From NCBI RefSeq assembly GCF_000143415.4, contig NW_003314286.1, positions 1,650,886 through 1,714,885 on the forward strand: DNA of 64,000 nt, given 5' to 3'. This document shows positions 42,815 to 53,748 of this stretch, piece after piece. Under the pieces are notes generated by a model. That model was given only the letters and a program-made list of their open reading frames with translations. It was not told where the DNA came from and did no database searches. How positions within the stretch are numbered: position 1 is the first letter of the stretch; the number at the start of each line of letters is the position of its first letter. Both the position numbers and the translations under genes were made by a program. This stretch comes from Selaginella moellendorffii (taxonomy: Eukaryota > Streptophyta > Lycopodiopsida > Selaginellales > Selaginellaceae).

Positions 42815-44776
42815 CTATGCCCTGGCGTGGACGTTGGAGAGCAAAACGAAGGGGCCACCATCCTGGTTTTCCAGATTGTGAAGCTCCGTGGCTGCCAAAG
42901 ATGCCTTTTGGACGTTCCCTTGCAATCCACAGGCGCTCAACACCGATCTCCACGATACAGTGCCAGGCTCAAAAGGCATCTCTAGAACAATCTCCTGCGC
43001 ATCCGCAATCCTGCCCAGCCTCCCCAGCAGATCGATCACGCAGTTAAAGTGGTCGACCACGGGAGCAATCTCAAAGTCGCCAACCATGGACGAAAACTCA
43101 CAGCACGCGGTGGCCAGCATCCCGGCATGGCTGCATACGGATAGAACACACACGAAGCTAACCTCGTCCACTTCGATCCCTTCCAGCTCCATCTCCTTGA
43201 ACAGCTGCAGCGTCTCCGCCCCTCGCTCGTTCTGCGCATACGCAGCCAGCATCGAGTTCCAAGCCACTCGCCCGCGATCCTCCATTCGATCAAAGATCTC
43301 CCTGGCGGCCTCGGGACACCCGCATTTCGCAAACATGCTCACGAGCTTGGTGTCGATACCGGCGTCCGGCGGATGGACGAGTTCTTCCACGATCATGTGA
43401 ATAATCTTGGCCTTCGTAGTGCAGGCGAGCCCGGAAGACGCATCTATGACTCCCATCAGTGCGGACTTGTCCGGATCGACGCCCTCCATCGCCATGCATT
43501 GGAAAACTTCGAATGCATCTCTGCTATGCCCGTTCTGGGCATACGCCCAAAGCATGGCCGACCATGTCAGCGTGTTTCGAATCGGCATGGATTGGAAGAT
43601 GGAATGCGCTCGCCCCGGCAAGCCGGCCGATCCGTAAGCTGCGATTGCCGCCGTTGAGGATGCGACGTCCCAGTTCGGCATCCGGCAGTAGACAGCCTCA
43701 GCGTGAGCAAACTCCCCGTTCTCGGCATCTGCTGCAAGCATAGCGCTCCAAGAGACCAAGTTCCTCTCCGGCATGCTCGTGAAGAGGTATCTAGATTCCT
43801 TCAGATGCTCGCCCTTTCCTAGGGCCGTGACCATTGCTGTGCTAGAAACCACATTGCTATGTGGGATCTTGGCGTAGATCTCTTTTACTCGATCCAAATC
43901 GCCCGCCTCAGCAAATGCCGTAAGAAGCGCGTTCCAAAATGGAAGATCTCTCCCGGTCGCCTGATTGAACAGCGCCATGGCCCGATCCAAATCGAGATTC
44001 CGAGCAAACCCCAGCATCATCGTGGTGCACGACACGGCGTCACTTTCATCCATCGCCTCGAAAATCACCAACGCGCTGGCAAAATCCCCGTGCTCCACAA
44101 ACGCGCTCATCATCGCGTTGCAGCTGGGCACATTCCACTGCGGCATCCGGTGAAAGATCTCCTCCGCTTCTCTGAGATTCCCATTCTCGGCGTTCGCGAC
44201 GATCATCGCCGTGCAAGGCACGACAGTGCGCTCGGGCATGGCATCAAACAAGATTCCCGCCTCTAAAAGATTCCCTGCCTGGGCATATGCTGTCACAACG
44301 ATGCTCCACGAAACGACGTTGGCGACGGGCATCCGTGCGAATAAACCGCGCGCTTCATCCACATAACCGCGCGCGCCATACGCCGTGATAACCACGTTCC
44401 AGACGACGATGCTGTGCCCGGGCATCTTAGCCAGTATATGCTTAGAATTAGCAAGATGCCCATTATGGGTATATGCCGTGACAAGGATTGTCCACGAGTA
44501 AACGTTTCTCTGGTGGATCGCATCAAATGCTTCGCGCGCTTCGATGACGCTGCCACAGCTGCCGTACATCTGGACGAGAAGATTCCCCACGAATCTTTCT
44601 CGATCCCGGCGGCCGTGGCGGGCGAGGAGGGAGTGGAGTTGCCTGCCCCTGGAGAGCGATCGCGCGCTGCCAAATTGCCTCAGCAGCTCGGCGCAGCGCT
44701 TCAGTTCTAGCTGGGGATCCGGTTCCTGAAGCTCGATTTTGGCTGCGATTGTAGCAATCGATCTCCGGAGTCCCAT
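42815..44776 (-). CDS. S-type pentatricopeptide repeat protein, E-type tail
   Basis: Intronless, 653 residues, ATG at 44776. After an N-terminal targeting-like region and an L motif (FVGNLLVQMYGSCGSVIEAR), about eleven successive 31-residue S motifs follow (for example IVVWNVVITAYGARGYVDEA, LPFWNALLTAFAEAGDLDR). A final longer motif with FVCVLSVCSHAG leads to the E-like tail (DHFNCVIDLLGRLGRIADA, MPFEPGTVSWRSVLSACG, PFVLLSNVHA). No DYW domain. Its first 70 bases overlap the end of the upstream PPR gene in a different frame. Predicted organellar RNA-binding protein. Confidence 0.9.
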   Translation of the reverse strand: MGLRRSIATIAAKIELQEPDPQLELKRCAELLRQFGSARSLSRGRQLHSLLARHGRRDRERFVGNLLVQMYGSCGSVIEAREAFDAIHQRNVYSWTILVTAYTHNGHLANSKHILAKMPGHSIVVWNVVITAYGARGYVDEARGLFARMPVANVVSWSIVVTAYAQAGNLLEAGILFDAMPERTVVPCTAMIVANAENGNLREAEEIFHRMPQWNVPSCNAMMSAFVEHGDFASALVIFEAMDESDAVSCTTMMLGFARNLDLDRAMALFNQATGRDLPFWNALLTAFAEAGDLDRVKEIYAKIPHSNVVSSTAMVTALGKGEHLKESRYLFTSMPERNLVSWSAMLAADAENGEFAHAEAVYCRMPNWDVASSTAAIAAYGSAGLPGRAHSIFQSMPIRNTLTWSAMLWAYAQNGHSRDAFEVFQCMAMEGVDPDKSALMGVIDASSGLACTTKAKIIHMIVEELVHPPDAGIDTKLVSMFAKCGCPEAAREIFDRMEDRGRVAWNSMLAAYAQNERGAETLQLFKEMELEGIEVDEVSFVCVLSVCSHAGMLATACCEFSSMVGDFEIAPVVDHFNCVIDLLGRLGRIADAQEIVLEMPFEPGTVSWRSVLSACGLQGNVQKASLAATELHNLENQDGGPFVLLSNVHARA

Positions 44777-46167
44777 TCACTCCATGGTTGAGATCTAGGG
44801 TTCTCTCGTCGTGATCCAGTGGCGGCATTGGCAACTACCAGGCTCTGGACGAAGAAATCTCTTTGGGATCCAGTGGTAGCGAGGAAGATCCTCCATTCCA
44901 AGCTCCCAGCAGCAAAGGGCATAGTGGCAATGAGCTCGGCGGCATCTCGCGGGCGTCCTCCTCGGCACAGCGCATCGATCACACAGCAGTAGTGGCTCCT
45001 CCAAGGTGCGATTCCAAAATCCGTGCTCATGGACGCGAAGCAATGCCGCGCCGCCGAGAATCTGCCCTCCCGGGCCAGCGCCGCGAGAACAGACACGAAG
45101 CATCCAGCGTCGGGAAGAACCTCCGCCATGAGCTTCATCCCATCGAAAATCTGGAGCACTCTTTTGGAATCTCCACTCTGGGCATTTGCTGCCAGCGCGG
45201 TGTTCCACGCGATTTCATCCTTTTGGTCCGGCATTGCGGAGAAGAGCCGATTCATCGATCGGGTGTGTCCAGCCATGGCAAGCGCCACAAGCATCGCGCT
45301 CCAGGAGAAGAGATCCCGGGCAGGCATCGCCGCGAAGAACGAGCTTGCCTCTTCCAGATGCCCCGTTTGGGCAAATGCCGAGATCATGGAGTTCCAGGAG
45401 ACAAGATCGTGAAACTCCATCGAATCAAAGATGTGCTTCGAAGATTCTATTTGACCGTTTCGCGAGTACGCAACAAGCATTGCATTTTGTAGTGCTAGAT
45501 CGTGTTCGTGTGATGAATCATAGATCGCCTTAGAGATCTCCAAATCCCCGCTCTGGGCAATTGCACTAAGGATTGCCGTCGAGGAGATCAAGTCCCACTC
45601 GGGCATGGAAGCGAAAACCTCCTTCGCCATCTCGCAGATGCCAGATTTTTCGCACGCTTGTAACAATGCTGTCCAGGAGATCAAACTTCGCATCGGCATC
45701 GCCAAGAACAGCGCCTCCGTTTCCTCCAGATGCCCCGCCTTGGCAAAAGCGCACGTCATTGCGTTCCAGGAGATCAAGCTCCGGTCCTCCATCTGATCAA
45801 ACACCCTCTTCGCGGCGTCGAGATCGCCGTGCTGTGCGTGCGCGCAGAGCATCGCAGTGGCGGATATGAGATTCAGGAGCGGCATCCGGTGGAAGAATTC
45901 GGCGGTGTCGTGGTAGCAGTCGTTTGAGACGTAGGCGACGAACATAAAGTCCCAGGAGAAGGAATCGCGAGCGCCCATGGAGTCGAATATCCTCCTCGCG
46001 TTCCTAGCGCTCCCACAGCGCCCATACATTGCTATCAGATGGTTGCAAAGGAAGACATCGCAATGCTTGAGCTGGATCTCTTGCTCGATCCTCTGGGCTT
46101 GGCTCAAGTGTGAGCATCTCATCACCAATCTAATGCATTCCTCTCTATCCATATTAAGTAGTTCCAT
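44707..46167 (-). CDS. S-type pentatricopeptide repeat protein with non-PPR tail
   Basis: Intronless, 486 residues. About ten 31-residue S motifs (LISWNAMTCAFAKAGHLEET, LVSWNSMISAFAQTGHLEEA) lead to part of an E domain (SHYCCVIDALCRGGRPRDAA, MPFAAGSLEWRIFLATTGSQ). The family pattern then breaks. The last 40 residues or so (VANAATGSRRENPRSQPWS and on) are not PPR-like and lie partly in the start of the next gene. The usual YVLLSN ending is missing. This looks like a gene that lost its 3' end by frameshift or deletion and reads through to a chance stop. It may still be functional, since the RNA-binding repeats are intact. Confidence 0.8.
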   Translation of the reverse strand: MELLNMDREECIRLVMRCSHLSQAQRIEQEIQLKHCDVFLCNHLIAMYGRCGSARNARRIFDSMGARDSFSWDFMFVAYVSNDCYHDTAEFFHRMPLLNLISATAMLCAHAQHGDLDAAKRVFDQMEDRSLISWNAMTCAFAKAGHLEETEALFLAMPMRSLISWTALLQACEKSGICEMAKEVFASMPEWDLISSTAILSAIAQSGDLEISKAIYDSSHEHDLALQNAMLVAYSRNGQIESSKHIFDSMEFHDLVSWNSMISAFAQTGHLEEASSFFAAMPARDLFSWSAMLVALAMAGHTRSMNRLFSAMPDQKDEIAWNTALAANAQSGDSKRVLQIFDGMKLMAEVLPDAGCFVSVLAALAREGRFSAARHCFASMSTDFGIAPWRSHYCCVIDALCRGGRPRDAAELIATMPFAAGSLEWRIFLATTGSQRDFFVQSLVVANAATGSRRENPRSQPWSEWDSGDRLLQSQPKSSFRNRIPS

Positions 46168-46225
46168 GGCAAATCAGCAAGAAGTTCTTTCTTCTTCCTT
46201 CCTCTCCTTTCATTTCTTCAACACT

Positions 46226-46747
46226 CTACACTCTTGCTCTGCAAATTGGACAAGAGGTGCTCAGCGAGAGCCACTTTTGGATGCACGGCGAGTGGAAGCT
46301 GTGCGAGCATTTGAGAAACATCCGCTCGCCCACCATTCGATGAGCAGGATCACCCTCCTCTTGCAATTCACCTAGGCATATAGCGCAGCGCTCGTCACCA
46401 ATGATTCTTCTTGATCCCGCGGCGATGGAGAGCTGGATGGAACAATCAAGCATTTCCAAGAATGGCCTTTCTGTCCCGTGGCGAGCGGGAAGAACACCAG
46501 TGATCCTGTGCTCCTCCTCTCCGATGAAAAAGCTGTGCTCCAAATCGAGCTCAATCTCTTCTTCGCCACGGCAATTGAGAACTCCTGCCAGAGCTGCTAA
46601 GCTGAGCAACACGTAGGCAATAAGCATCGATCCCAGCGCTGCTACTCCAATTTGGATAAGAATGTAGCCCTTGGCAAACGGCAACAGCGCCATTGCCAGC
46701 AGTAAGCACACAAGGCTGGCGCCCATATCTTGCAGCATTTCAACCAT
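46226..46747 (-). CDS. RING-H2 membrane protein, putative E3 ubiquitin ligase
   Basis: Single exon. The first ATG is at 46747 (the frame runs further up only to a TTG), giving 173 residues. Two hydrophobic segments (SLVCLLLAMALLPFAKGYIL and IQIGVAALGSMLIAYVLL) anchor it in a membrane. The C-terminus is a RING-H2 finger: CAICLGELQEEG, then FLKCSHSFHSPCIQKWL, then CPIC, ending at RARV. No ATL-type GLD motif is clear. The layout resembles plant membrane RING-H2 ligases. It lies 58 bp upstream of the PPR gene on the same strand. Confidence 0.85.
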   Translation of the reverse strand: MVEMLQDMGASLVCLLLAMALLPFAKGYILIQIGVAALGSMLIAYVLLSLAALAGVLNCRGEEEIELDLEHSFFIGEEEHRITGVLPARHGTERPFLEMLDCSIQLSIAAGSRRIIGDERCAICLGELQEEGDPAHRMVGERMFLKCSHSFHSPCIQKWLSLSTSCPICRARV

Positions 46748-47174
46748 CTTCTTCTTCTTCTTGAATCTCCTTCTTTGCAAGCTAGTTATTTTGGAGGACA
46801 AGAAGCTTCAAATGCAGCCATTGAGTTCTCCTTCTTCTTTGATTCTGTCACTGGATAAATGGGATTCGTTGTAGCCAGGCGACCAGGATCACTGATCCTG
46901 ATCTTTCCCCAGCGATTCTTCATTCACTCGCAATTTGGCAGGATTATACAAGACTTTCAAAGATCGCGAGTGTCGCCAGTACTCTATACACTGTATCTGA
47001 TATGTTTTCTATGAGTGTAATTTCACGCTGCATTTATTTATGGACATCGTTTTAAAGAACCGATTTCAACCATGAACACTAAAGAAACATGCTAGTGTCA
47101 ACGCTTTGATTTCTCAGGTGTTGAGAAGATCATGTAAGTAAAAACTCTGTAATTTGCTACATGCCATAGTACAA
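46748..47174. other. Intergenic, nothing recognised
   Basis: It should contain the RING-H2 promoter and the carboxypeptidase 3' untranslated region. No other feature is visible. Confidence 0.5.
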
Positions 47175-48973
47175 TCAAAATGTTGGAAGAGGTTTTCCAG
47201 CTAGAAAGCTTTGGAACATTGCGAGCGCTGGGCCTGGTCGATCCGTGGGAACCATGTGGCCAGCTCCTCGAATCGTCGCAAACGTGAGACCTTCGTATAC
47301 CTGAGTCCATCCTCCAACCTTTCAAACACACCCCCCATGTTATAATCGACCAATTGAAGTTAGAAACCAACCTCATCTTCGTAGTCCCACGTATACCAGG
47401 GCGTGTGTACGGTGAGATTGAGAGCATCGATCCAGCTTCGGCTTGATAGTGTGGACACAACGGAATCCCAATCTCCACTGGAAAGTAAAACCAGTGCTTA
47501 GCAGCACAAGACAAGTTAAACAGGTACCTGTAAATCCAGATCCTTATGCCGCTTGTAAGAAGTTTTTTGTACACAGGAAGCATAGAACCATCAAAATCTG
47601 ACCTCGAATACGCAAAGTTGATAGTGTCGCTGCACAAAAACACGTTAAAAACTTGGACATTTCTTTGAGCGAATATTGATTTACCTGCACATACTCCAAT
47701 CCACAGGACGCCTCGCGACATGCAGGGCTTCCTGAACGTCGTGCGAGTTCAGGAACGACGCTATCCAATCTTCGCAAGTATCGTACACTCTCCGCAGCAG
47801 ATTCTTGTGAAGGTCGACGTCACGTCGACGGTTTCTCACCTGGATGGTGCAGTCGTCCCTGTACACGTTGTACGGGTTGATGAACTGCGTGAGCCTGTTG
47901 ATGCCTTGGTTTGCGGCGCTGCACTTGGCGGCGTCACCTTTCGGCGAGAAACAGTTCTCCATAGCCTCGCTGTATATGTCGTCGGAGATGATCGAGTGTG
48001 TGTGCAGGAACTCGACGTTCCCGGGCAGCTCAAACTTACTGTCCGTCCAGGCATTGCCAATCTGTGGCATTTGGATCGATAGTGTGATCGAACTGACTTC
48101 AAGTAAGATTAGATCTAGCATACCGCGATTCCTTTGAAGTTTATGGAGCCGCCTTGAGAGTTGTAGCTCAGGATCTTTGATGCCAATGTTGGAATGTAAT
48201 GCCCTGTGTCGCGTTTTTCAACACCACAGCTCTAAAGCATGATCCACTCTCGAGCTTACCTGCATAGCTCTCCCCAGTCACGTAGAAATCGTTCTTGGAA
48301 TACTCTGGGAAAATTTTTAGCCACTCTATAAGAAACTGTAAATTCTGGTCGGCTGTAGAAACAAATTATCAAGTGTTAAGAGAATAACTGAAAAGAGGTT
48401 AACAAAACAAACCAGTGTTATCATCTGTATATGAATCATCAGAAGAATTCGAGTATGAGAAGCCCACACCGGCAGGGGACTCTAGAAAAATGATATTTGC
48501 ATCTGCAAGTAGAGATTGGCAATCTTGTTTGCCAGCAATCTATTAAATTTTGTATGATCTTACTCTTGTTCCATGAGTATGCGTTGAGCTTGAGACCATT
48601 CTGCGACGGCCGGAAAGGTCCGAGCTCGCCAAGAGCACCCGATCCGACCGAAGAACAACCGGGACCTATACAAGCAAAAGCTCTAGAGATTCTTAGCAAA
48701 AACGAACCACGTTTTCGTTCTTTCTTTACCTCCATTGAGCCACAAGACGAGAGGTAACGAAGATGGAGAGTTGCTAGTAGTGTCTGCCTCGAAAAACCAA
48801 TAGAAGAGTGCCTTGCCTGACTTGATTGGAACGTTTCCAGCGTAGTGTTTGAATCCAACTTGTGGCTGTCCCGGAAGCTTGGTGACAAGCTGAGATGGAT
48901 CTGCTGCTAGAGAGAGTGAGATTGCCAGGATCGCAATTGTGGAAGCTGCAAGCAAAGAGCTTTGAGCTGCCAT
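47175..48973 (-). CDS. Serine carboxypeptidase-like protein
   Basis: About nine exons. It starts with a signal peptide ([17 protein letters not shown]), then the family opening [37 protein letters not shown] and SPAGVGFSY. The catalytic serine is in GESYAGHY, the aspartate in [10 protein letters not shown] and the histidine in RGAGHMVP near the C-terminus, which ends GKPLPTF. All three catalytic residues are present. SCPL proteins act in the vacuole or outside the cell, either as peptidases or as acyltransferases using glucose esters. The motifs alone do not separate the two. A TATA box TATATATAA sits 34 bp upstream of the ATG. Confidence 0.92.
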
Positions 48974-49420
48974 GATTTGTTACCTCTCTGATTGGTCTTA
49001 GTGACTTTATATATACATTTTAGTATGAAAGATTCAGTACTCAAGAACACCTTACGAATCCATTCTCAATAATTTGTCGCCAGATGTTACAAGATTTATC
49101 CGTGGATGTTTATAAAGTAAGATTGATTCTTTCTTTGCTTGATTCTCCATTTGGAGAGATTACGCCAGCAAGATGGTCAAACTGGAATGTTTGACAACGC
49201 GACAAATCGGTGATTTGCAAATTTTAGTGATGCTTTGGCAAAGTTTTCCTCCATCACTTAGTAGATTTGCTCCGGCATTTCATCGAAGAGTCCCTTTGGC
49301 CTCTCTTTGCGGCGACAGATTATGCGCGTTCTGTGCGTAGAGCTCGTTCCACCCATCGCATCTAAGGCATAGCTTATCCGTTTTAAGCATTACGTATGGA
49401 AGCATATTCTCCTTCTTCCA
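48974..49420. promoter_or_regulatory. Divergent promoter region (carboxypeptidase / PPR)
   Basis: The minus-strand TATA box is at 49007-49015. On the plus side, an out-of-frame ATG at 49396 opens a 73-codon upstream frame that overlaps the PPR start and could lower its translation. Nothing else is recognised. Confidence 0.6.
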
Positions 49421-51208
49421 ATGCCGGAAGCGCAGCACGACATCGCGCAGCTCATCAGGTCTTGCGGGAATTCCAGAAATCTCTTGAGGGCACAGGAGCT
49501 CCATCGCCGGATCCTTGCGGAAAACCCACGCGACAGGTTTCTGGCCAATTTGGCGATCGAGATGTTTGGGCGATGCGGCAGCCCGGAGGACGCTCGTCGG
49601 GTGTTCGATCGGATTGAGAGCCCCAATACGTTCTCCTGGAACATCATGATCTCGGCATATGCCCACAATGGATACGCCACCGAGGCGGGAGAGTTCTTTG
49701 CCCGAATTCCCCGCCCGGACGTGATCTCGTGGACGGCCATGATGAATGCATACGTGGAAGCCGGTGATCTAGCCCGAGCTAGAGTAATATTCGATCAAAT
49801 CCCTGAGAAGAATCTTGTGTCGTGGAACGCAATAGTCGCAGCATATGCCATAAACGGGCATTTGCAAGATGCTAAGAAACTCTTTGATAAGATGCCCGTG
49901 ACAACGGTGAAGGCATGCACAGCGATGGTGGAGGCTTACGGATCCAACGGTGAGCTACATAAGGCACTCCACGTGTTCGAATCTGCGCCGGACAAGGACA
50001 CCATCCTGTGGAACGCAATGATCCAGGCATTCATCCACAACCAGAATATTCCCCAAGCCAGGAGGATCTTCGAATCGATGCCCAGGAGAGATTCCTCATC
50101 CTGGAACACGATGCTGGCCGGCTACGCGGGGGCGGGCGATCTGGGGCAGGCCAAGTGGATGTTCGATGCCAATCCGACCAAGACCGTTGTTTCGTGGACG
50201 GCCATGATCACGGCGTACGCCTTGTACGGACTCATGGAAGCCGCCGTACGCATGTTCCGCGCGATGCCGTACAAGGACGTGGTCGCCTGGAATGCGATGC
50301 TCCAGGCGTTCGCGGACAATGGGGATCTCCAAAGCGCGCAGACGATCTTCCACCAGATCGATCGCCCGGATCCGGCGTCCTGGAGCGCGATGATCGCGGC
50401 GTATGCCCAGCACGGGCATCTCGACGACGCGCGGCGTGTCTTCGATTCCATCCCGGCCAGATTGCTGCGCCGCAGCGTCGTGCCGTGGAACGCGATGCTG
50501 GCGGCCATCGCGCAGCTCGGCACCGCAGCTGCGGCCGTGGAGTTCTTCTCCCAAATGCCCACCAAGGACGTGGTCTCGCACACGCTCGCCATCGTCGCGC
50601 TCGCGCGCAATGGCGATTTAAACGATGCCAGGAGAGTTTTCGATGCGATGGAGAGGCGAGATCTCGTCGCTTGGGCCGCGATGCTCGCGGGCTACGCTGG
50701 AAATGGGCGATTGGACGAGGCCGAGGCGCTGTTCCAGAGAATGCCACAGAGCAGCGTTGGATCGTGGAGCGCTGTGATCCAGGCGTGTGCGCAAAACGGG
50801 CAAGGGGAGGCGGCGCTGGATTTCTTCCGGAGGATGGAGCAAAGAGGAGTGGAAGCTGACGCGCTGGCGATCATGGGAGTTCTCGCGGCGTGTAGCCATG
50901 TTGGATCGGTGGAGGAAGCCTGGTACTATTTCACGTCCATGGAGATTGACAGGGGGATCCTTCCCAAGTTGGAGCACTACCACAGCATGGTTGACGCGCT
51001 GGGACGGTCTGGCAGGATGAGAGAGGCCGAGGAACTTATCCACACCATGCCGTTCCTTCCAACTTCTATATCGTGGACGACGCTTCTGGGAGCTTGCAAG
51101 ATCCACAAAAACGTCGAGCTTGCGGAGCTTGCTGCGGAGAACGCTCGCCGGCTCCAGCCACAGAACATTGCGTCCTACGTGCTGCTCTCGAATTTGATTA
51201 CTGCATGA
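49421..51208 (+). CDS. S-type pentatricopeptide repeat protein, E-type tail
   Basis: Intronless, 595 residues. A short leader and an L motif (FLANLAIEMFGRCGSPEDAR) are followed by about twelve successive S motifs (TFSWNIMISAYAHNGY, VVAWNAMLQAFADNGDLQSA). One of them, ending SIPARLLRRS, is four residues longer than the rest. The tail is E-like (EHYHSMVDALGRSGRMREAE, MPFLPTSISWTTLLGACK, ASYVLLSN) with no DYW. Predicted organellar RNA-binding protein. It converges on the kinesin with 61 bp between stop codons. Confidence 0.92.
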   Translation: MPEAQHDIAQLIRSCGNSRNLLRAQELHRRILAENPRDRFLANLAIEMFGRCGSPEDARRVFDRIESPNTFSWNIMISAYAHNGYATEAGEFFARIPRPDVISWTAMMNAYVEAGDLARARVIFDQIPEKNLVSWNAIVAAYAINGHLQDAKKLFDKMPVTTVKACTAMVEAYGSNGELHKALHVFESAPDKDTILWNAMIQAFIHNQNIPQARRIFESMPRRDSSSWNTMLAGYAGAGDLGQAKWMFDANPTKTVVSWTAMITAYALYGLMEAAVRMFRAMPYKDVVAWNAMLQAFADNGDLQSAQTIFHQIDRPDPASWSAMIAAYAQHGHLDDARRVFDSIPARLLRRSVVPWNAMLAAIAQLGTAAAAVEFFSQMPTKDVVSHTLAIVALARNGDLNDARRVFDAMERRDLVAWAAMLAGYAGNGRLDEAEALFQRMPQSSVGSWSAVIQACAQNGQGEAALDFFRRMEQRGVEADALAIMGVLAACSHVGSVEEAWYYFTSMEIDRGILPKLEHYHSMVDALGRSGRMREAEELIHTMPFLPTSISWTTLLGACKIHKNVELAELAAENARRLQPQNIASYVLLSNLITA

Positions 51209-51269
51209 TACGAGATCGAAACTTTGAAACGGTGCAGAACCACACGAGAACGAACCTGTTTGTGTAGTT

Positions 51270-53748
51270 TCACTTTGGAGTGGCACAGATCTGGCGGGTG
51301 ATCGTTCCGTTGAATAATGCACACGCCTGAAAAAAGAAAGCTTTTACTTCTGCCTGGAACAAAGTCTCAACATACCAGCTTCGCACTAAGTCCGATCTTA
51401 TGAAGGTCCTGGAGCTGAGAGTTTACACGTATACCACCGTGAGTTAGTATGTGACATTTGCTAGCAAGTCTAACCTCCTTGATTGGCGATTTCTCATTTT
51501 CCCGTAACTGTAGTATGTAGTCCGCTCTCTTTTCTCCAATACCCTGTGAGGTGCTACTGCTTAGAAAGTGTTACAATTTGTTAAAACTCGAGCACACCTT
51601 AAGCGCCAGCAATTCCTCTCTATAAACCGAAAGATCAGCGAGTTAAAGCTCATGCAAGAGCGAGTCAATACAAAAATGAGTACCTCTTTCCTCTGTTTAA
51701 GACTTGGATGTATTCCTTCATTAATGTATCCTGTCCAGTTTTTGTATGGTTAGAAAGACCGAGGAAGGGTAAGCGGCAGTTTTATTACCTGGACAAGCTG
51801 GCTTCGCATGTTAAGCTTTTCCAATGGTGTCTGGCTCGAGGACGAGTCAGGCAGGCACTGGAAAATGGGACTTAGGTCGAAACTTTTTTCGTGATTGGAT
51901 GGAAGAGGAGAAAGCGCCTCACGCATGGAAGTTCCTAGACAACGAAGCTTTGCACTGAGCGGAGGAGATTTCGGGCTCCCGAGGTTGAAAGGAGAAGTTG
52001 GAGCCACGTTTTCTTTCTCGATTTCTTCTGCATCACAGTGGAGTTTCGGTGGCGAAAGCATTACAATTTTTGTACCTGTAAGTGCTCCAGTCTGAAACGT
52101 AGGCAGTTCTTTAAAAACTTGGAATTTCAAGCCCGTGTCTGTCCGGAACCGGCTGCAAAAAATCGAAAGAGTCAAACCATAACCCGGTACAATTCTTCAC
52201 TGCTGAACCTGACTTCTGATTCCTCTTTGCAAGATTTTTGCAGCGATGACTTTCCCTTCAGACTCGCTGGGGTGGATCTTTGCAATGGGGAGAATAACCT
52301 GGCTGGAGATTTTGCGCAGTTCTTACTTCTTTCCTCTCGCCAAGCTTTAAGTTTTACTTCCATGTCAACTTTCTCGTGTGGATTGTCTTCAGCGAACTTA
52401 TTCACTATCTGTCTTGACTTTGCGGCAAGATTTAAGGTATGTATAGCTTCTTGATACGAGCCCGGGTTCTACTGAATATAAGGTTTAGTACGAAAGCATT
52501 TTGTAAAATTGCCAGCAAAACTTACCAGGCATGCAATCATAATGGCACAGCTTGTTCCTCCCAGAGAGTCTTGCAAGATTCGTGTCAGCTTGCTGTCCCT
52601 GTATGGTATCCTAGTTTCTTTCGAGTTCAGCGCACAAATCACGTTTGAAAGAGCAAACAATGATTGATTGATACGACTGCTTTCGGCCAAACGGACACCT
52701 TCATTTCCAGACCGACGATTGTCCTCGTTTCCTGAGACATAAGGCAAATGCATTGAAAAACTTAAAACATAGAGATCGTTAGAAGCGATGCCGTACCTGC
52801 AAGATCAATAAGGTTGAGCTTCCCGACTGCCATCTTCTCGATGTTATCCAGGTTTCCAGTTGTTACTGACACAGTCAATATGGCATGACTTCGACTAGAA
52901 ACGTCATTTAGTTCAGTCTGGCCCGTCTTACGGCCGGAACAGCCTTTTAAATACACCGCTTGAAACTCCTCGATATCTTTAACAAGAACCTGTTTGAGAA
53001 TTGAAGCTTTGAACAAACGACGAAAGGGACAAGGAACTATGCCTTACCTGGGATAAACCGCGAAGCTGAATATGTCCGTGGATATCATCCATCACAGAAA
53101 CTTCCATTCGTTTTGGTTCCAAAAGGTCATAGCAGCGATCCATATATATCTCACAGTATGATACATTTACGGTGGCCTCCACCGCATTTGCTATGGAGAG
53201 GATTGCTGCCATAGTTAAGGGAATGAGCCCATCTTTTCCCACTCCCTGGAGAGGAAAAAAAAGAAGAAGAAAAACTTGATTCATTCACAAGGAAGAAACA
53301 AGAGAAACCTCACCTGCATTGTGTGGGTTTTGCCACTGCCAGTAGCTCCATACACAAAAACCGTAGCGTTGCAACCACGGAAAAGTATCGGAACGATTGG
53401 TTCCATCTCCATCTTAAATATGTAGCTGATATGGTCCTCGGCTCCATAGCAAAAGTCGAGCTTGTAAGTCTCTCTCCTACTGTTAGACAAAGAGCACACA
53501 AAGTTGCCAAGAAAATGGAAGTTTATCCTCTTTCCTTACCCAGTGATCTCGTTCTTTATGTGAAGACTACTCGATTCCGTGTCATTGTCCCTGCTAATGC
53601 CAAGACAGGAATTCTCGCCTTCTTCCGCGGACAGGAACGGCCGGATCCGGCAAATCACGCGAATCCTCGAGCTGGGCGCGTTCCTGGCGACCCTCGCAGG
53701 AGTCCCCACTAGGGATTTGCCGGGCGTCCGGACCCTAGGGCTCAACAT
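51270..53748 (-). CDS. Kinesin-10 type chromokinesin
   Basis: About ten exons. ATG taken at 53748 (only a TTG lies upstream in frame). The motor begins SSRIRVICRIRPFL, with P-loop GATGSGKTHTM, switch I NDVSSRSHA and switch II LIDLAGNEDNRRSGNEG. The LAG-EDNRR-GN form is typical of Kid/KIF22-type kinesin-10. The stalk is basic and Ser/Pro-rich (LFSPLQRSTPASLK). The C-terminus carries a helix-hairpin-helix motif (GIGEKRADYILQLRENEKSP), the DNA-binding element of Kid, and ends TITRQICATPK. It should move chromosome arms along spindle microtubules. I see no lesion. Confidence 0.88.
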
